A stretch of DNA of 64,000 nt from JADLHS01 sp964561105 (GCA_964561105.1 CAZLOH010000006.1:62001-126000), one strand, 5' to 3'. Counted from the first letter of the stretch, positions 18,650-27,771 are shown. Numbers and translations are program-made. The notes: generated from the sequence alone by a model not told the origin.

Positions 18650-19993
18650 TCAATCGCGGATCACCAGCACCGGACGCTGGCTTCGTCGCAGCACAGCCTC
18701 GGTGACGGAGCCGAGCAGTTGCTTCTTCAAACCCGACCGCCCGCTCGAACCAAGGCAAATCAGGTCGGCCCCGATGCGCTCGGCCGCCTGGGCGATGGCG
18801 ACGGCCGGTTGTTGATGCTCGGCAACTTCCACCTGGCTCTGGATGCTGCGGGCACGGGCATCGTCAGGAACCAGCGCTTCCAATCGGCGGACGAGTTCCT
18901 GCTTTCGTTTCGTCCGGCGCTCAGATTCAGCTTTGGTTTCAGACCTGAATCCGGCACCCGGAGAAATCACGTGCAGCAAACTTACCTCGCCACCGCGTTG
19001 AGCGGCGCCGTAGGCAAAGGCCACCGCTTTGTTACCAGGCTTGGAGAAATCCGTGGCGATCAGCACCCGCTTGAAGCTGGGCAGATGCTCGGTTGACTCC
19101 TCCTCCGCCTCGAACATGGGGACGCAGGCGACATTCGTGGGAGCGTGATGCAAAATCCCGCGCGAGACGGAACCCAGCCAGAAGCGTTTCAGGCCGCGCC
19201 GCTGATTGGTTCCCACCACGATCAAGTCCGCCTGGTCCTCCTTCGCCAGGTCCAGCAGATGTGCTTCCTGGCTGCCCCACGCCGACACCACGCGCAGTTT
19301 CGCCTTCGTCTTGCCAAGCAGCGCACCGCAGCGTTCTTTGAGGTCGCGTTCCAACAGTCGTTGAATCTCCTGCGAGTTGTTATTGTCCGCAGACAGGTCC
19401 ATACCGATTCCGAATCGCCACGTTTCCGTCGGCGGCCAGGAAAGGTAGGTGACCGTGATGGCGCACGGCCCGATGTTTTTCAAACCGGCGACCAGACGGA
19501 GCGCCGCGTCGGAGCTTGGTGAAAAATCGTAGCCGACAAACACCCGAAGCGGACGTTTTCCTTGAGCCCAGGCCAGCAAGCTCGCGGGATCCCGAACCAC
19601 CAACGTCGGCACCGTCGAGTTTTGGGCCGTTCGCTCCGCCACGCTGCCGACCAGCCATCGGCTCGGAGCAATCTGACCGATCGTGGATACGACAATGGCG
19701 TCCGCCTGAGATTGTCGAGCCGTGGCGATCAACGCTTCGTGCGGGGTGCCGAACACCAGCGTTTCCGTCACGCTGGCGCCCGTTTTCCGCAGGCGCGCGC
19801 TCTCGGCCAGGAGTTTGTGGCGCAGCTTGGCCGCCAGCTCTTCCACCTGGGCCTTGGTCAGAAACTCCAGGGCGGACGGTGACTGGGCATGAACCAATCT
19901 CAGCGTCGTGTGACTCCGGGCGGCCAGAGCCGCCGCTACGTTGGCGGCGTTGGCTGCATGGATGGAAAAATCGGTGCCGCAAACGAGCTTCAT
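18650..19993 (-). CDS. Triple-domain universal stress protein
   Basis: A 447-aa protein from ATG 19993 (upstream purine-rich gaaaaggaaag). Three USP-fold units are seen: residues about 1-150 (KLVCGTDFS ... STIGQIAPSRWLVGSVAERT), about 165-315 (LRVFVGYDFSPSSDAALRL ... GTNQRRGLKRFWLGSVSRGILHH) and about 325-447 (KRVLIATDFSKPGNKAVAFA ... GSSGRSGLKKQLLGSVTEAVLRRS). The three domains retain G-S in the C-terminal loop to different degrees. Proteins with three USP units are much less common than one or two. This is the first gene of the minus-strand stress operon; candidate sigma-54 promoter A lies about 215 bp upstream, leaving a leader of roughly 205 nt. Confidence 0.9.
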   Translation of the reverse strand: MKLVCGTDFSIHAANAANVAAALAARSHTTLRLVHAQSPSALEFLTKAQVEELAAKLRHKLLAESARLRKTGASVTETLVFGTPHEALIATARQSQADAIVVSTIGQIAPSRWLVGSVAERTAQNSTVPTLVVRDPASLLAWAQGKRPLRVFVGYDFSPSSDAALRLVAGLKNIGPCAITVTYLSWPPTETWRFGIGMDLSADNNNSQEIQRLLERDLKERCGALLGKTKAKLRVVSAWGSQEAHLLDLAKEDQADLIVVGTNQRRGLKRFWLGSVSRGILHHAPTNVACVPMFEAEEESTEHLPSFKRVLIATDFSKPGNKAVAFAYGAAQRGGEVSLLHVISPGAGFRSETKAESERRTKRKQELVRRLEALVPDDARARSIQSQVEVAEHQQPAVAIAQAAERIGADLICLGSSGRSGLKKQLLGSVTEAVLRRSQRPVLVIRD

Positions 19994-20152
19994 AATCGTG
20001 TCGCTTTCCTTTTCATCGTTTCGTTTCACCCAAGCGGACTTCGGTTTCAGCCAGAAACGATTTGCCGGGCGCGAACAGGGCGGGCTGGCGAACACCGGTT
20101 CCCATCAGCCGACGGCCCCGGTTCGTCGCTCGGCACCCTTCGTTTCGAGGAA

Positions 20153-20195
20153 GACTTGGGATCGGACTCGACGATCCACATGACCATCCCAAGTC
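20153..20195 (-). other. Stem-loop in the leader of the USP operon
   Basis: gacttgggat at 20153-20162 pairs perfectly with atcccaagtc at 20186-20195 around a 23-nt loop, within the predicted untranslated leader between promoter A and the triple-USP start. It could affect mRNA stability or translation. No known riboswitch pattern is recognised. Confidence 0.4.
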
Positions 20196-20209
20196 CTCAA
20201 CTTTCTCTT

Positions 20210-20225
20210 AGCTGGCCGGGTGCCA
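20210..20225 (-). promoter_or_regulatory. Candidate sigma-54 promoter A (USP operon)
   Basis: On the minus strand the element reads TGGCACCCGGCCAGCT followed by AAG. GG and GC fall at the -24/-12 spacing of sigma-54 promoters (TGGCAC-N5-TTGCW). It points at the triple-USP gene. The transcript would begin near 20199. Confidence 0.65.
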
Positions 20226-20302
20226 GCGAGAAAGTGCGCGGCTTTTATCGCAATTGGCCGGGTATTGGTGAATTCAGACCGGCGTGTGGGTGGAGGATCG
20301 AA

Positions 20303-20322
20303 ACGATTTGTTCCAGCGTCGG
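20303..20322. promoter_or_regulatory. Candidate activator site upstream of promoter A
   Basis: The 20-mer ACGATTTGTTCCAGCGTCGG aligns with the sites upstream of promoters B and C. It lies 78 bp upstream of the -24 element, a usual distance for an NtrC-type upstream activating sequence. The rest of 20226-20559 holds GC-rich hairpin sequence and no supported gene. Confidence 0.5.
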
Positions 20323-20559
20323 TTCGTGAATTACCGTTTCCTTGTTTGCGCACGAGATGATTAAAAGAAGGAGAAGTCATCGGGCCACTACAGCCAGTTC
20401 TTGCCCCGCATTGCGTTGCCCGGCGGATGCCGGAAGCGCTCGTTACGTCGCTTCACTCGTAACGCGCAGTGAGCCCGGAGTGGTTCGCGGCGGCTTCACT
20501 GTGGGACGACGCCACGCCGGTGGCCTCCAGTCAGCGGAGCAACCGCAGCGACGCCACGG

Positions 20560-22512
20560 TCATTGGACGGTGACGCGGTAGAAGTGGCGGTTTCCCGTTG
20601 GCTGCACCTGGAAGGAGGCGGCGGCATTATTCGTGGCGTGAATCACGGCACCGGTCGGCTCCCACTCGCCGGCCGCCAAGGTGGGCCGGGATTCCAAGTG
20701 ATAGTCGCGGCCCACGGCCGCGTTAAATCCAATGTGCATCATTCCGTTGGCGAGGCTGGCCGTGAGCGTTGGGCTTACGGCCGGAGCGAGCACGCGGCCC
20801 GGCGACCCCACATCCGCCCCCGTCGCGGCCACGAAGCTGCCATTGACTCCGGGTTGCGACAGACTGCCAAAAGTTCCGGTGACCGGGTCATAGTTGAAGC
20901 TGACGCCCGCGCTCGCGACGCCGAAGTTCACTTGCGACACGAAATCATTCACATTCGTTCCGCTGGCGTCCCAAAGTGTGAGTTGGTCGCCACTGGCGGC
21001 AAAACTCAGTCCGCTGCCGGCATAGGAAATGATCTGCACGCTCGCCGGGACATTGGCTGCGCCCCACCAGGTGCGGAACTCCGCCGGCGTCAAGGTTTCC
21101 ACGAACACAATGGATTCGCGCGGCGCGATGCTCACTCCGGCGGGGAGCACGTAGGGATCGGTCAGTCCGCCGCCGCCATCGTTGAATCGCCAGCCGGCCA
21201 GGCTCACGGGTTGGGCCTCGAAGCTCGTCAACTCCCACCAATCCGCGCGCGGAGCGACTCCGGATGCCGGGTTTGACATGACTTCGGTGATCCGCAAATC
21301 GGGCTTGGGGCGGACGAACAAGACGGCCTCGGCGCTGACGCCACCCAGCGAATTGCTCGCGCTGACGGTGTACGTGCCCGCTTGTCCCGGTGCGAGGCCG
21401 GTGAGAACCAGCGTCGAGTTGGTCTGTCCGGGCAGGGGCTGAGTATTGAAACTCCACTGGTAAACGGGCGAAGGGTAACCAGCCGCGTAGGCGTGAAATT
21501 CCGCCATGCCACCAAGATAAGCCGACTGATCCTGCGGCAGCAGAGTGAAGTGCGGCGCGGTGGGACATTGGGCCGGAAAGAAATAGAGTTGGGGGTCGGT
21601 GCCCTCGCTGAGGGTCAGATAGCCGCTGCCGTCCGGCAGCAGGGCGATGCCTTCGCCATTGGGTTCCACAGGCGGGCCCACGACCGGGATACTGAACCCG
21701 GCGCGGGCCAGGGCGCTCGCGATGCTCTCGGCGTCACATCGTTTCCAGAGCATGGCGAAATCCTCCCGCCGCAAGACGATCTGCGTTCCATCCGCGGAGA
21801 TGTCGCCGTCGGATGCAACGCCGAACGCCACGGCCGTGACAAATTCCAAAGTGATGGTTGCGCCACTGGCCAGGCCGTTGAGATTGGCGCGATACCATCG
21901 GGCCGAACCGGGTTGCTTGGTGACCACGAACACATCGGCGGTGAGCGGATCCACGACCATGGTTTCCGAGTCAAAGCGCCCATCCGGATAGGACAAGGTG
22001 AAGGACTCCACTCCGGCCGCGGTCAACGAGCGCGGGTTGGTTGCCCAGGCCGGATCAACGAACGGTTCGGGCAGGCGCAGAATGGTCACACTGGGGCGAG
22101 TCTCGCCCGTGCCGGCGCTGCCGCCCACATCACCCACGTAGAGATAGTTAACGCCCGGCTCCGGTCCCGGTCCGGTGGCGATGGCCTCCACGTCGCTCAC
22201 GGTTTGGTTCAAGGCGAGTGTGGCGAGTGGCGAGCCATTGGTGCTGATGGCAAACAGGTTTTGTTTGTTGCCGTCGTTGTGCGTCCAGAGGATTTGCGGG
22301 GTGCGCCGGCTGACGGCGAGACCGGACGCCTCCTTGAGTTGCGAGACGCCAACCGTGCCCCAGCCGACGCCGGAGCCGAAGGTGGCGCAGGGGTCGCACA
22401 CGGCCTGGCCGGAGCTTAAACCCGCACTCGCGAGGCTGGCGAGGTAAAGAAGTCCAAACAGTTGCCCGACGATTGAGCGACGAGCCAGGCCGGATGAGTC
22501 ACGGGAAGACAT
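20560..22512 (-). CDS. Secreted beta-propeller/Ig-like/lamin-tail protein
   Basis: A 650-aa protein with an N-terminal signal (IVGQLFGLLYLASLASAG) and a short Cys pair (CDPC). Residues about 50-320 carry propeller-type strands (SGLAVSRRTPQILWTHNDG; DVEAIATGP; YLYVGDVGG; SETMVVDPLTADVFVVTKQ; EGIALLPDGSGYLTLSEG), like esterase-like or SdiA-regulated propellers. An Ig-like domain follows (SPVYQWSF ... TYTVSASNSLG), then a lamin-tail domain (LRITEVMSNPAS ... WWELTSFEAQPVSLAGWRF), and a C-terminal beta-domain ending HFYRVTVQ. Lamin-tail domains in bacteria are usually on secreted or surface proteins, sometimes with nucleases; no nuclease motif is seen here. The gene starts 18 bp after the TolC gene, so it may be cargo or a surface partner of that system. 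Confidence 0.75.
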   Translation of the reverse strand: MSSRDSSGLARRSIVGQLFGLLYLASLASAGLSSGQAVCDPCATFGSGVGWGTVGVSQLKEASGLAVSRRTPQILWTHNDGNKQNLFAISTNGSPLATLALNQTVSDVEAIATGPGPEPGVNYLYVGDVGGSAGTGETRPSVTILRLPEPFVDPAWATNPRSLTAAGVESFTLSYPDGRFDSETMVVDPLTADVFVVTKQPGSARWYRANLNGLASGATITLEFVTAVAFGVASDGDISADGTQIVLRREDFAMLWKRCDAESIASALARAGFSIPVVGPPVEPNGEGIALLPDGSGYLTLSEGTDPQLYFFPAQCPTAPHFTLLPQDQSAYLGGMAEFHAYAAGYPSPVYQWSFNTQPLPGQTNSTLVLTGLAPGQAGTYTVSASNSLGGVSAEAVLFVRPKPDLRITEVMSNPASGVAPRADWWELTSFEAQPVSLAGWRFNDGGGGLTDPYVLPAGVSIAPRESIVFVETLTPAEFRTWWGAANVPASVQIISYAGSGLSFAASGDQLTLWDASGTNVNDFVSQVNFGVASAGVSFNYDPVTGTFGSLSQPGVNGSFVAATGADVGSPGRVLAPAVSPTLTASLANGMMHIGFNAAVGRDYHLESRPTLAAGEWEPTGAVIHATNNAAASFQVQPTGNRHFYRVTVQ

Positions 22513-22530
22513 GATGCGAAGGATTTCAGG

Positions 22531-24120
22531 TTAATCGAATTCGAGGGACAGTCGTTCATCCTCGAGGATGGTGCCCTCGGCGAATTGGAGTTGCGACACT
22601 GCTTGTTGATAATCGCGTTTGGCGAGCAATTCATCGAGCCGGGCGGTCGCCAGGTCCTCCTGCAACTGGAGCACCACGTAAATGTTGCTGGCGCCGCCAC
22701 GGAGTTTTTGCTCCTCCGCGGCGAGCGCCTGCTCCGCATAAACCACCGAGCGCCGGGCGGAACCGGTGCGTTCGAGACTGGAGCGGGCGTTGAACACGGC
22801 GTCGGAGATTTCGCGCAAGACCTGCTCTTCCTTTTGTTGCACGAACAGCCGTGCCTGTTGTTCCAGTTGACGGCTGGCCCGGTACTGACCGCGTTCGGCC
22901 CGGAGTCCGAGCGGGATGGAGAAAACCACTCCGATCATGTCGCGCGGGGCGTCGCCGTTGCGCAATTGGGCGAAGGCCTCGGACGAGGAGGCGTCGGGTG
23001 GGAGCGGCGGAAAAGGCTGGCTCAGCGAGACGCCTTGCCGGCCGTAGGAGCCAACGACATCGAGGGAAGGGAACAGTTGGTTGCGGCGAAACTTGACCGC
23101 GAGTTCCGCGTTGCCGACCTGGGTTCGCAACTGCCGTAAATCCGCTCGATTCGTCAAGGCGTGCTGCCAGCTTTGTTGTGAATCAAAGGTGTCCGCCAGA
23201 ATCGTGAGGGAGCCGGTGGGCACGAGGAGGTCTTCGGTCCAATTGGTGCCGGCGGTGCCCATCAAGGTCCGCAGATTGTTCGCGGCCAGCTCCAGCAGGT
23301 TGGTGGCGGTGATCAAGAGCGTCTGGGCCCGGCTGAGTTGGGATTGGGCCAGTTTCTCCTCGAGCACCGTCAGGCTGCCGACTTCGATCTGCCGTTGGAT
23401 GCCGTGCAGAAAACGTTCCCGGGTGTGCAGCAAATCCTGCCGCACGCGGAGCGCCTCCCAGGCATACACGAGTTCGTAGTAACCCTGCCGGGTCAGGTTG
23501 ACGACGCTGGAGGCGACAAACTGCACGCCGAGTTCGGAGATCTGGAGGTTGCCGCGGTTGACCCGGATGGTGAAGCGGGGTTGATCAATCCAGAAATTCT
23601 TGAGCAACGGCTGTTGCAGAAGAATCCCCGCGTCCACGTTGTAAGACTCGAACTGCTGCGCCAGGTCGCGCGTGCCGGATTGATAATTGTAGCCGCCGAG
23701 CAGGCTGTAACTCAGACCGGAGGGCAGGAAACCCGTGATGCCCAGCGTGGTGTTGTCGGTGCTCGTTTCGCGCGGAGGATTGTCAAGCCCGGTCATCGGA
23801 TCGAGTTCCCGGGGCGCGGTGTCATTGGCCCAGCGTGTGCCACCGGTGAAGAGCGGGTCGTAAAAACCGCGCGAGGCCAGCAGCGTGCCGCGGGCGATCT
23901 CGGGATTGATGCGCTCGATTTGCAGCAGGCGATTGTTCAACAAGGCGCGCTGGGTGGCTTCCTCCAGTCCGAGATAATGAGCCGGCGAAACGCTGGATTG
24001 GGCGTTTGCCAGGGTCGTTGACCCGAGCAGCAGCCAGAGCAAGCAAGCTGACCGAAAGGTGCGCGACCACCCCGAGCGGCGGCAGGAGTCGGCGTGAGGT
24101 GTGACTCGGGCGGCGTGCAT
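22531..24120 (-). CDS. TolC-family outer membrane efflux protein
   Basis: 529 aa with a signal peptide ending near LANAQ and no lipobox. The first repeat contains YLGLEEATQRALLNNRLLQIERINPEIARG and the second QQSWQHALTNRADLRQLRTQVGNAELAVKFRRNQLFPSLDVVGSYG, the twofold pattern of outer membrane efflux proteins (trimeric 12-strand barrel plus alpha-helical periplasmic tunnel). Its ATG overlaps the TAA of the upstream HlyD-like gene (TAATG), so the two are translationally coupled. No inner-membrane transporter gene lies in the operon; an ABC or MFS transporter elsewhere would be needed to complete a tripartite system. Confidence 0.9.
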   Translation of the reverse strand: MHAARVTPHADSCRRSGWSRTFRSACLLWLLLGSTTLANAQSSVSPAHYLGLEEATQRALLNNRLLQIERINPEIARGTLLASRGFYDPLFTGGTRWANDTAPRELDPMTGLDNPPRETSTDNTTLGITGFLPSGLSYSLLGGYNYQSGTRDLAQQFESYNVDAGILLQQPLLKNFWIDQPRFTIRVNRGNLQISELGVQFVASSVVNLTRQGYYELVYAWEALRVRQDLLHTRERFLHGIQRQIEVGSLTVLEEKLAQSQLSRAQTLLITATNLLELAANNLRTLMGTAGTNWTEDLLVPTGSLTILADTFDSQQSWQHALTNRADLRQLRTQVGNAELAVKFRRNQLFPSLDVVGSYGRQGVSLSQPFPPLPPDASSSEAFAQLRNGDAPRDMIGVVFSIPLGLRAERGQYRASRQLEQQARLFVQQKEEQVLREISDAVFNARSSLERTGSARRSVVYAEQALAAEEQKLRGGASNIYVVLQLQEDLATARLDELLAKRDYQQAVSQLQFAEGTILEDERLSLEFD

Positions 24121-25265
24121 TATTGGATCTGCGGCTGGCTTGCGGCCTCCAGTTTGACCGGCGGTTGAAAGAGGTTCGCGAACACCGTTCCCTTCACATG
24201 CACATCCACAATTTCTCCCGGGCGGATGTGCAGCCCGGACGGCACCGGTAGTATAATTTGCAGTCCCGCGTCCACCAGTTTGCCGGGCGGCAGCACGGCC
24301 AGGGAATTGGTGATGGCTTCCAGTTGCGCGCCCACCTGGCTGACTTGCGCATGGAATCGTTGGCGGGGCGGATTGCGGGTGACGATTTCGACCGGGAGAC
24401 CGATTCGAGGCGTGAACGAATACGGTTGCCGCACGAAGGCCACGATCCGGTCCGCATGCGGCGAGTTGATGAAAACCAGGGGCTCGCCCTCCACCACCGC
24501 TTCACCGCCCTGGCGCAGCACGGCTTGAACAATGCCATTGATGGGCGACACCAGGGTGATGGGCTGCATCTCGTTCTGGGCGTTCCGAAGGCGCGCTTCC
24601 AGTTTCTTCACCAGCCGGTCCGCTTCCGGGTTGACGCCCGGGGTTTTTGATTCACCCACCGCGCTCAGGTCCGTCAGTCGCCGATTGAGTTCGGTAATCG
24701 TCTGACTGATTTCGTTGGTTTGAGAGCGGTAAAGATCGCGGTCGCGCAAGGTCAGTTCGTAGAGGTCCTCGGACACCAACTGGTCCTTGCGCAGGGCTGC
24801 GTTGCGGCGCAGGGCGCTTTCGGCCTGGGTGAGATTCACCTCGGCGAGCGCGAGTTGTTGCTTCTGCAACAGGAGGTCAACCCGGATTCGTTCGTAGTCG
24901 AAGGCATTGCGATCGGCCAGGGCGGGCTCCATTTGCAGCCGGACCAGTTGCAATTCCGCCTGCAGCAGCCGCAACTCCGCCTGTGGTTCGCTGGGCAGCA
25001 GCCGGAGAATCGGCGTCCCGGCCGTTACCTGTTGAAACGGTTCGACGAGCAGTTCGTGGACATAACCCAGCCGGGGGGCGCTGATGATGGAGCGCGTTCC
25101 TTCCGCCATCCCGGGAATCCCCGCGCCGCCCAGGTTGCCCCACATGAGCACCGTCACGCCCAGCACCCCCAGGAACGCGATGAGCGGCACGAACCGTACG
25201 CGGAATTCCCGCCAGCTACGATCTATCGGGGTGGGAATCGGAGGCAGTGGCTCGGGTTTTTCCAT
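24120..25265 (-). CDS. HlyD-family membrane fusion (adaptor) protein
   Basis: A 381-aa protein from ATG 25265. A cytoplasmic Pro-rich N-terminus (EKPEPLPPIPTPID) leads into one transmembrane helix (VPLIAFLGVLGVTVLMW). Then come a split biotinyl-lipoyl hairpin (GYVHELLVEPFQQVTAGTPILRL ... LVSPINGIVQAVLRQGGEAVVEGEPLVFI), a long alpha-hairpin rich in Leu/Gln/Arg, and a beta-barrel end. This is the adaptor that bridges an inner membrane transporter to TolC. It is divergent from the response regulator gene, which together with its kinase probably controls this operon (inference from position). Confidence 0.88.
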   Translation of the reverse strand: MEKPEPLPPIPTPIDRSWREFRVRFVPLIAFLGVLGVTVLMWGNLGGAGIPGMAEGTRSIISAPRLGYVHELLVEPFQQVTAGTPILRLLPSEPQAELRLLQAELQLVRLQMEPALADRNAFDYERIRVDLLLQKQQLALAEVNLTQAESALRRNAALRKDQLVSEDLYELTLRDRDLYRSQTNEISQTITELNRRLTDLSAVGESKTPGVNPEADRLVKKLEARLRNAQNEMQPITLVSPINGIVQAVLRQGGEAVVEGEPLVFINSPHADRIVAFVRQPYSFTPRIGLPVEIVTRNPPRQRFHAQVSQVGAQLEAITNSLAVLPPGKLVDAGLQIILPVPSGLHIRPGEIVDVHVKGTVFANLFQPPVKLEAASQPQIQ

Positions 25266-25353
25266 GTTCAAATTCGTTCCCAAACAACTTGCCGAGTTGA
25301 AGCCGGCCGCCCAAGCGCAAAAATCGCGAGAATGGAAAATAAACCGGGTCGCC

Positions 25354-25369
25354 GTAAGGTTGCGGTAAG
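25354..25369. promoter_or_regulatory. 11-bp-spaced GTAAG direct repeat, possible response-regulator site
   Basis: GTAAG occurs at 25354-25358 and again at 25365-25369, an 11-bp period typical of binding sites for OmpR/PhoB-type dimers. It lies in the 184-bp gap between the divergent HlyD and OmpR-type regulator genes. Confidence 0.4.
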
Positions 25370-25449
25370 CCGGCTTGGGCGACACTGGCTGATTGATTTG
25401 TCCGCCAAACGACCGGATGATGAGCACCGAACAAGAAAGCAATCGAGCG

Positions 25450-26127
25450 ATGCGCATACTGTTGGTCGAGGATTCCGAACGACTCCAGCGCGCCATTGAA
25501 TTTCGTCTGCGCAAGGCCGGGTACGCGGTGGACGCCACCGGCGACGGCGCGGAGGGATTGTGGCAGGCGGAGAACAATGACTACGACGCCATCGTGCTGG
25601 ACTGGATGCTGCCCGGCCTGGATGGGGTGTCGGTTGTGCGCCGGCTTCGGGCGGCGGGCCGGCCAGCACCGGTGTTGCTGCTCACGGTGCAGGGCGAGGT
25701 GGCCCAGCGCGTGGAAGGATTGCGCGCGGGGGCGGACGATTACCTGTGCAAGCCGTTTGCGTTTGAGGAATTGCTGGCGCGGCTCGAAGCTCTCGTGCGT
25801 CGCGGTTACGGAAAGCGCGAGGCGGTCTGCCGCGTCGGCGATCTGGAATTGGAGCCTCATGCCAAACAGGTGCGCTACGCTGGGTGTGAGATTCCTCTGA
25901 ATCCCCGGGAATATCGCGTGCTCGAGCTGCTCATGCGCCGGCCCGGAGAAGTGGTGCCGGCGGGTGAGATTGAGCAGCACATTTACGCGGACGACGTCGA
26001 GGTGTTCAGCAACGCCATTGAATCGGCGATCTCCGTTCTCCGCAAACGCCTGGCCGAGGCGGGCGCGCCCGCGCTGATCCACACCCGGCGGGGAATGGGT
26101 TACGTGCTCGAAGCGGTGGCGACATGA
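25450..26127 (+). CDS. OmpR/PhoB-type response regulator
   Basis: 225 aa from ATG 25450 (MRILLVEDSERLQ); in-frame ATGs at 25417 and 25420 would add 10-11 residues and cannot be excluded. The receiver domain has the acidic pair in VEDSE, the phosphoacceptor Asp in IVLDWMLPGLDG, the conserved Thr in LLLTVQ and the Lys in YLCKPF. The winged-helix output domain follows (CRVGDLELEPHAKQV ... LNPREYRVLELLMRRPGEVV ... SNAIESAISVLRKRL). The 3' end overlaps the kinase start (ATGA), so the pair is coupled. By position it is a likely regulator of the divergent HlyD-TolC operon. Confidence 0.92.
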   Translation: MRILLVEDSERLQRAIEFRLRKAGYAVDATGDGAEGLWQAENNDYDAIVLDWMLPGLDGVSVVRRLRAAGRPAPVLLLTVQGEVAQRVEGLRAGADDYLCKPFAFEELLARLEALVRRGYGKREAVCRVGDLELEPHAKQVRYAGCEIPLNPREYRVLELLMRRPGEVVPAGEIEQHIYADDVEVFSNAIESAISVLRKRLAEAGAPALIHTRRGMGYVLEAVAT

Positions 26128-27581
26128 GGCCACTTCATCAACGCATCAGCCTCGCCATCGTGGCGGCCTTGAGCATCCTGCTCGCGGTCGTGGCGGTGCT
26201 GGCTTTTCCGGCCATCACCTCCTTCCTGCGATCGGAGTTCGACGATACGTTGCTGCTGCGCGCCCGGCAACTGACCGGACAAGGCACGGCCGGAGGAACT
26301 GGCTTCGATCTGGGGTTCACAAACCAGGTCGGGGCGGAGTTTCAGCCCGGACCGAACGCGGAATACTTCGAGGTGCGGCGGGCTGATGGCACCTTGCTCG
26401 CCCGGTCACCCAGCTTGGGCGGCTCCCGGCTCACGCTCCGCAAGGCGAACGAAACCAGTCCAGCTTTCTTCAACGTGAAACTGCCGGAGGGTCGCCGCGG
26501 CCGCGCCGTCGCCCTACGATTCACGGGCAAGGCGGAGACCAATCCGGCCGGTGGCGGATCGGAAATAATCGCGGTGTTCGCCCGGGACACGGAACATTTG
26601 CGGCGGATGCTCGCGCTGGCCCACGCGACTTTGATCGGGGTGGGCGTGATGACGCTGGGGCTGGCTGGGTGGTTTGTTTTCGCGCTGACCCGCCGGGGGT
26701 TGCGCCCTTATGCCGCGCTCGCGGAGCAAGTCCGGCGCATTCAACCTAACTCCCTGGACTTGCGGCTCGATTCCCGGGGATTGCCGGACGAAATGATTCC
26801 CATGGTGGAGCAATTGAATCACCTGATGGAACGCCTGGAATCGGCCTTCGCGCGCGAACGACGTTTCTCCGCCAACGCCGCTCATGAGTTGCTCACGCCG
26901 GTCAGCGAATTGCGAGCCGCCGCCGAGAACGCCCTCCGCTGGAGCGATGACCCGGAAGCCACCGCCGGCCTGGCGCGCGAGACCCTGGAATCCGCCGGGC
27001 ACATGCAGCGGCTGGTGCAAACCCTGCTCGAACTCGCCAAGGCCGAACCGGGCGGGCCAGCCCGCTCGCGGGAAAATTTTGACCTCGTTGAACTGGTGCA
27101 GGATTGCGCCAAGTCGCAGCACGATCAAGTCACCGCCAAGGCGCTGACCGTGGAATATGAATTGCCAGCAAGCGCCGGGGTGTCCGGCCACCAGCTCGCC
27201 GCTCATTCCATCGTTCAAAATCTCCTCACCAATGCGGTGAATTACACGCCGCCGGGTGGCCGCATCCGCTGCCAGATTGACCGGGTGGCGGCGAAGGTGC
27301 GGCTGGTGCTGGCCAACACCAATCCGGGTTTGGAGACTGCCGACTTGCCGAAGTTGTGGGAACCCTTCTGGCGCCGGGACGCGGCGCGAACCGATCGCAC
27401 TCATTCCGGGCTGGGACTCGTGCTGGTGCATGAGCTGGCGCGGGCGCACGGGTGGGATGTGACCGCTTCGCTGCCAGCAGCGGACTGGTTTCAAGTGGAG
27501 TTGTTGATCCCCGCCGCCGACCTCGTCAATCCAGCCGGTCAAAAGTCCGTCGTCGTCCACACGCAATCGGTCGCAATCTGA
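26124..27581 (+). CDS. Membrane sensor histidine kinase (CusS/QseC-like)
   Basis: 485 aa. The first transmembrane segment is LAIVAALSILLAVVAVLAF, followed by a periplasmic sensor of about 130 aa with no recognised domain. The second is LIGVGVMTLGLAGWFVFAL, followed by a HAMP-like linker. The H box is FSANAAHELLTPVSELRA, with autophosphorylated His in AHELLTP. The N box is SIVQNLLTNAVNYTPPGG. The G1 region reads VLANTNPGL, with Asn where many kinases have Asp, a variant also seen in CusS-like kinases. The G2 region is HSGLGLVLV. Its start overlaps the regulator stop. The signal is unknown; the efflux genes next door suggest a toxic compound or metal. Confidence 0.9.
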   Translation: MRPLHQRISLAIVAALSILLAVVAVLAFPAITSFLRSEFDDTLLLRARQLTGQGTAGGTGFDLGFTNQVGAEFQPGPNAEYFEVRRADGTLLARSPSLGGSRLTLRKANETSPAFFNVKLPEGRRGRAVALRFTGKAETNPAGGGSEIIAVFARDTEHLRRMLALAHATLIGVGVMTLGLAGWFVFALTRRGLRPYAALAEQVRRIQPNSLDLRLDSRGLPDEMIPMVEQLNHLMERLESAFARERRFSANAAHELLTPVSELRAAAENALRWSDDPEATAGLARETLESAGHMQRLVQTLLELAKAEPGGPARSRENFDLVELVQDCAKSQHDQVTAKALTVEYELPASAGVSGHQLAAHSIVQNLLTNAVNYTPPGGRIRCQIDRVAAKVRLVLANTNPGLETADLPKLWEPFWRRDAARTDRTHSGLGLVLVHELARAHGWDVTASLPAADWFQVELLIPAADLVNPAGQKSVVVHTQSVAI

Positions 27582-27771
27582 CCCTGGTGGCCCGGGCGCC
27601 AAACGGCGGTCAGGCGGCAGGCTATCGAGCGGGAGCATACGTCGGCTTCGGAGGTCGGTGCGCTCCCAGGCCAGGCTCAAAACGACGGATGCTGAACGAT
27701 TGTCCGACGGCTATAAGGTTGGGATAAGCGACAACGTGATAGGTTCTCATCGCCAGCAGTGCAACTTTGAG

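Noticed and set aside
26124..27581. Loss of kinase function because G1 has Asn instead of Asp
   Set aside because: Asn at this position (NTNPG) is usual in CusS-like kinases, so it is not evidence of inactivation.
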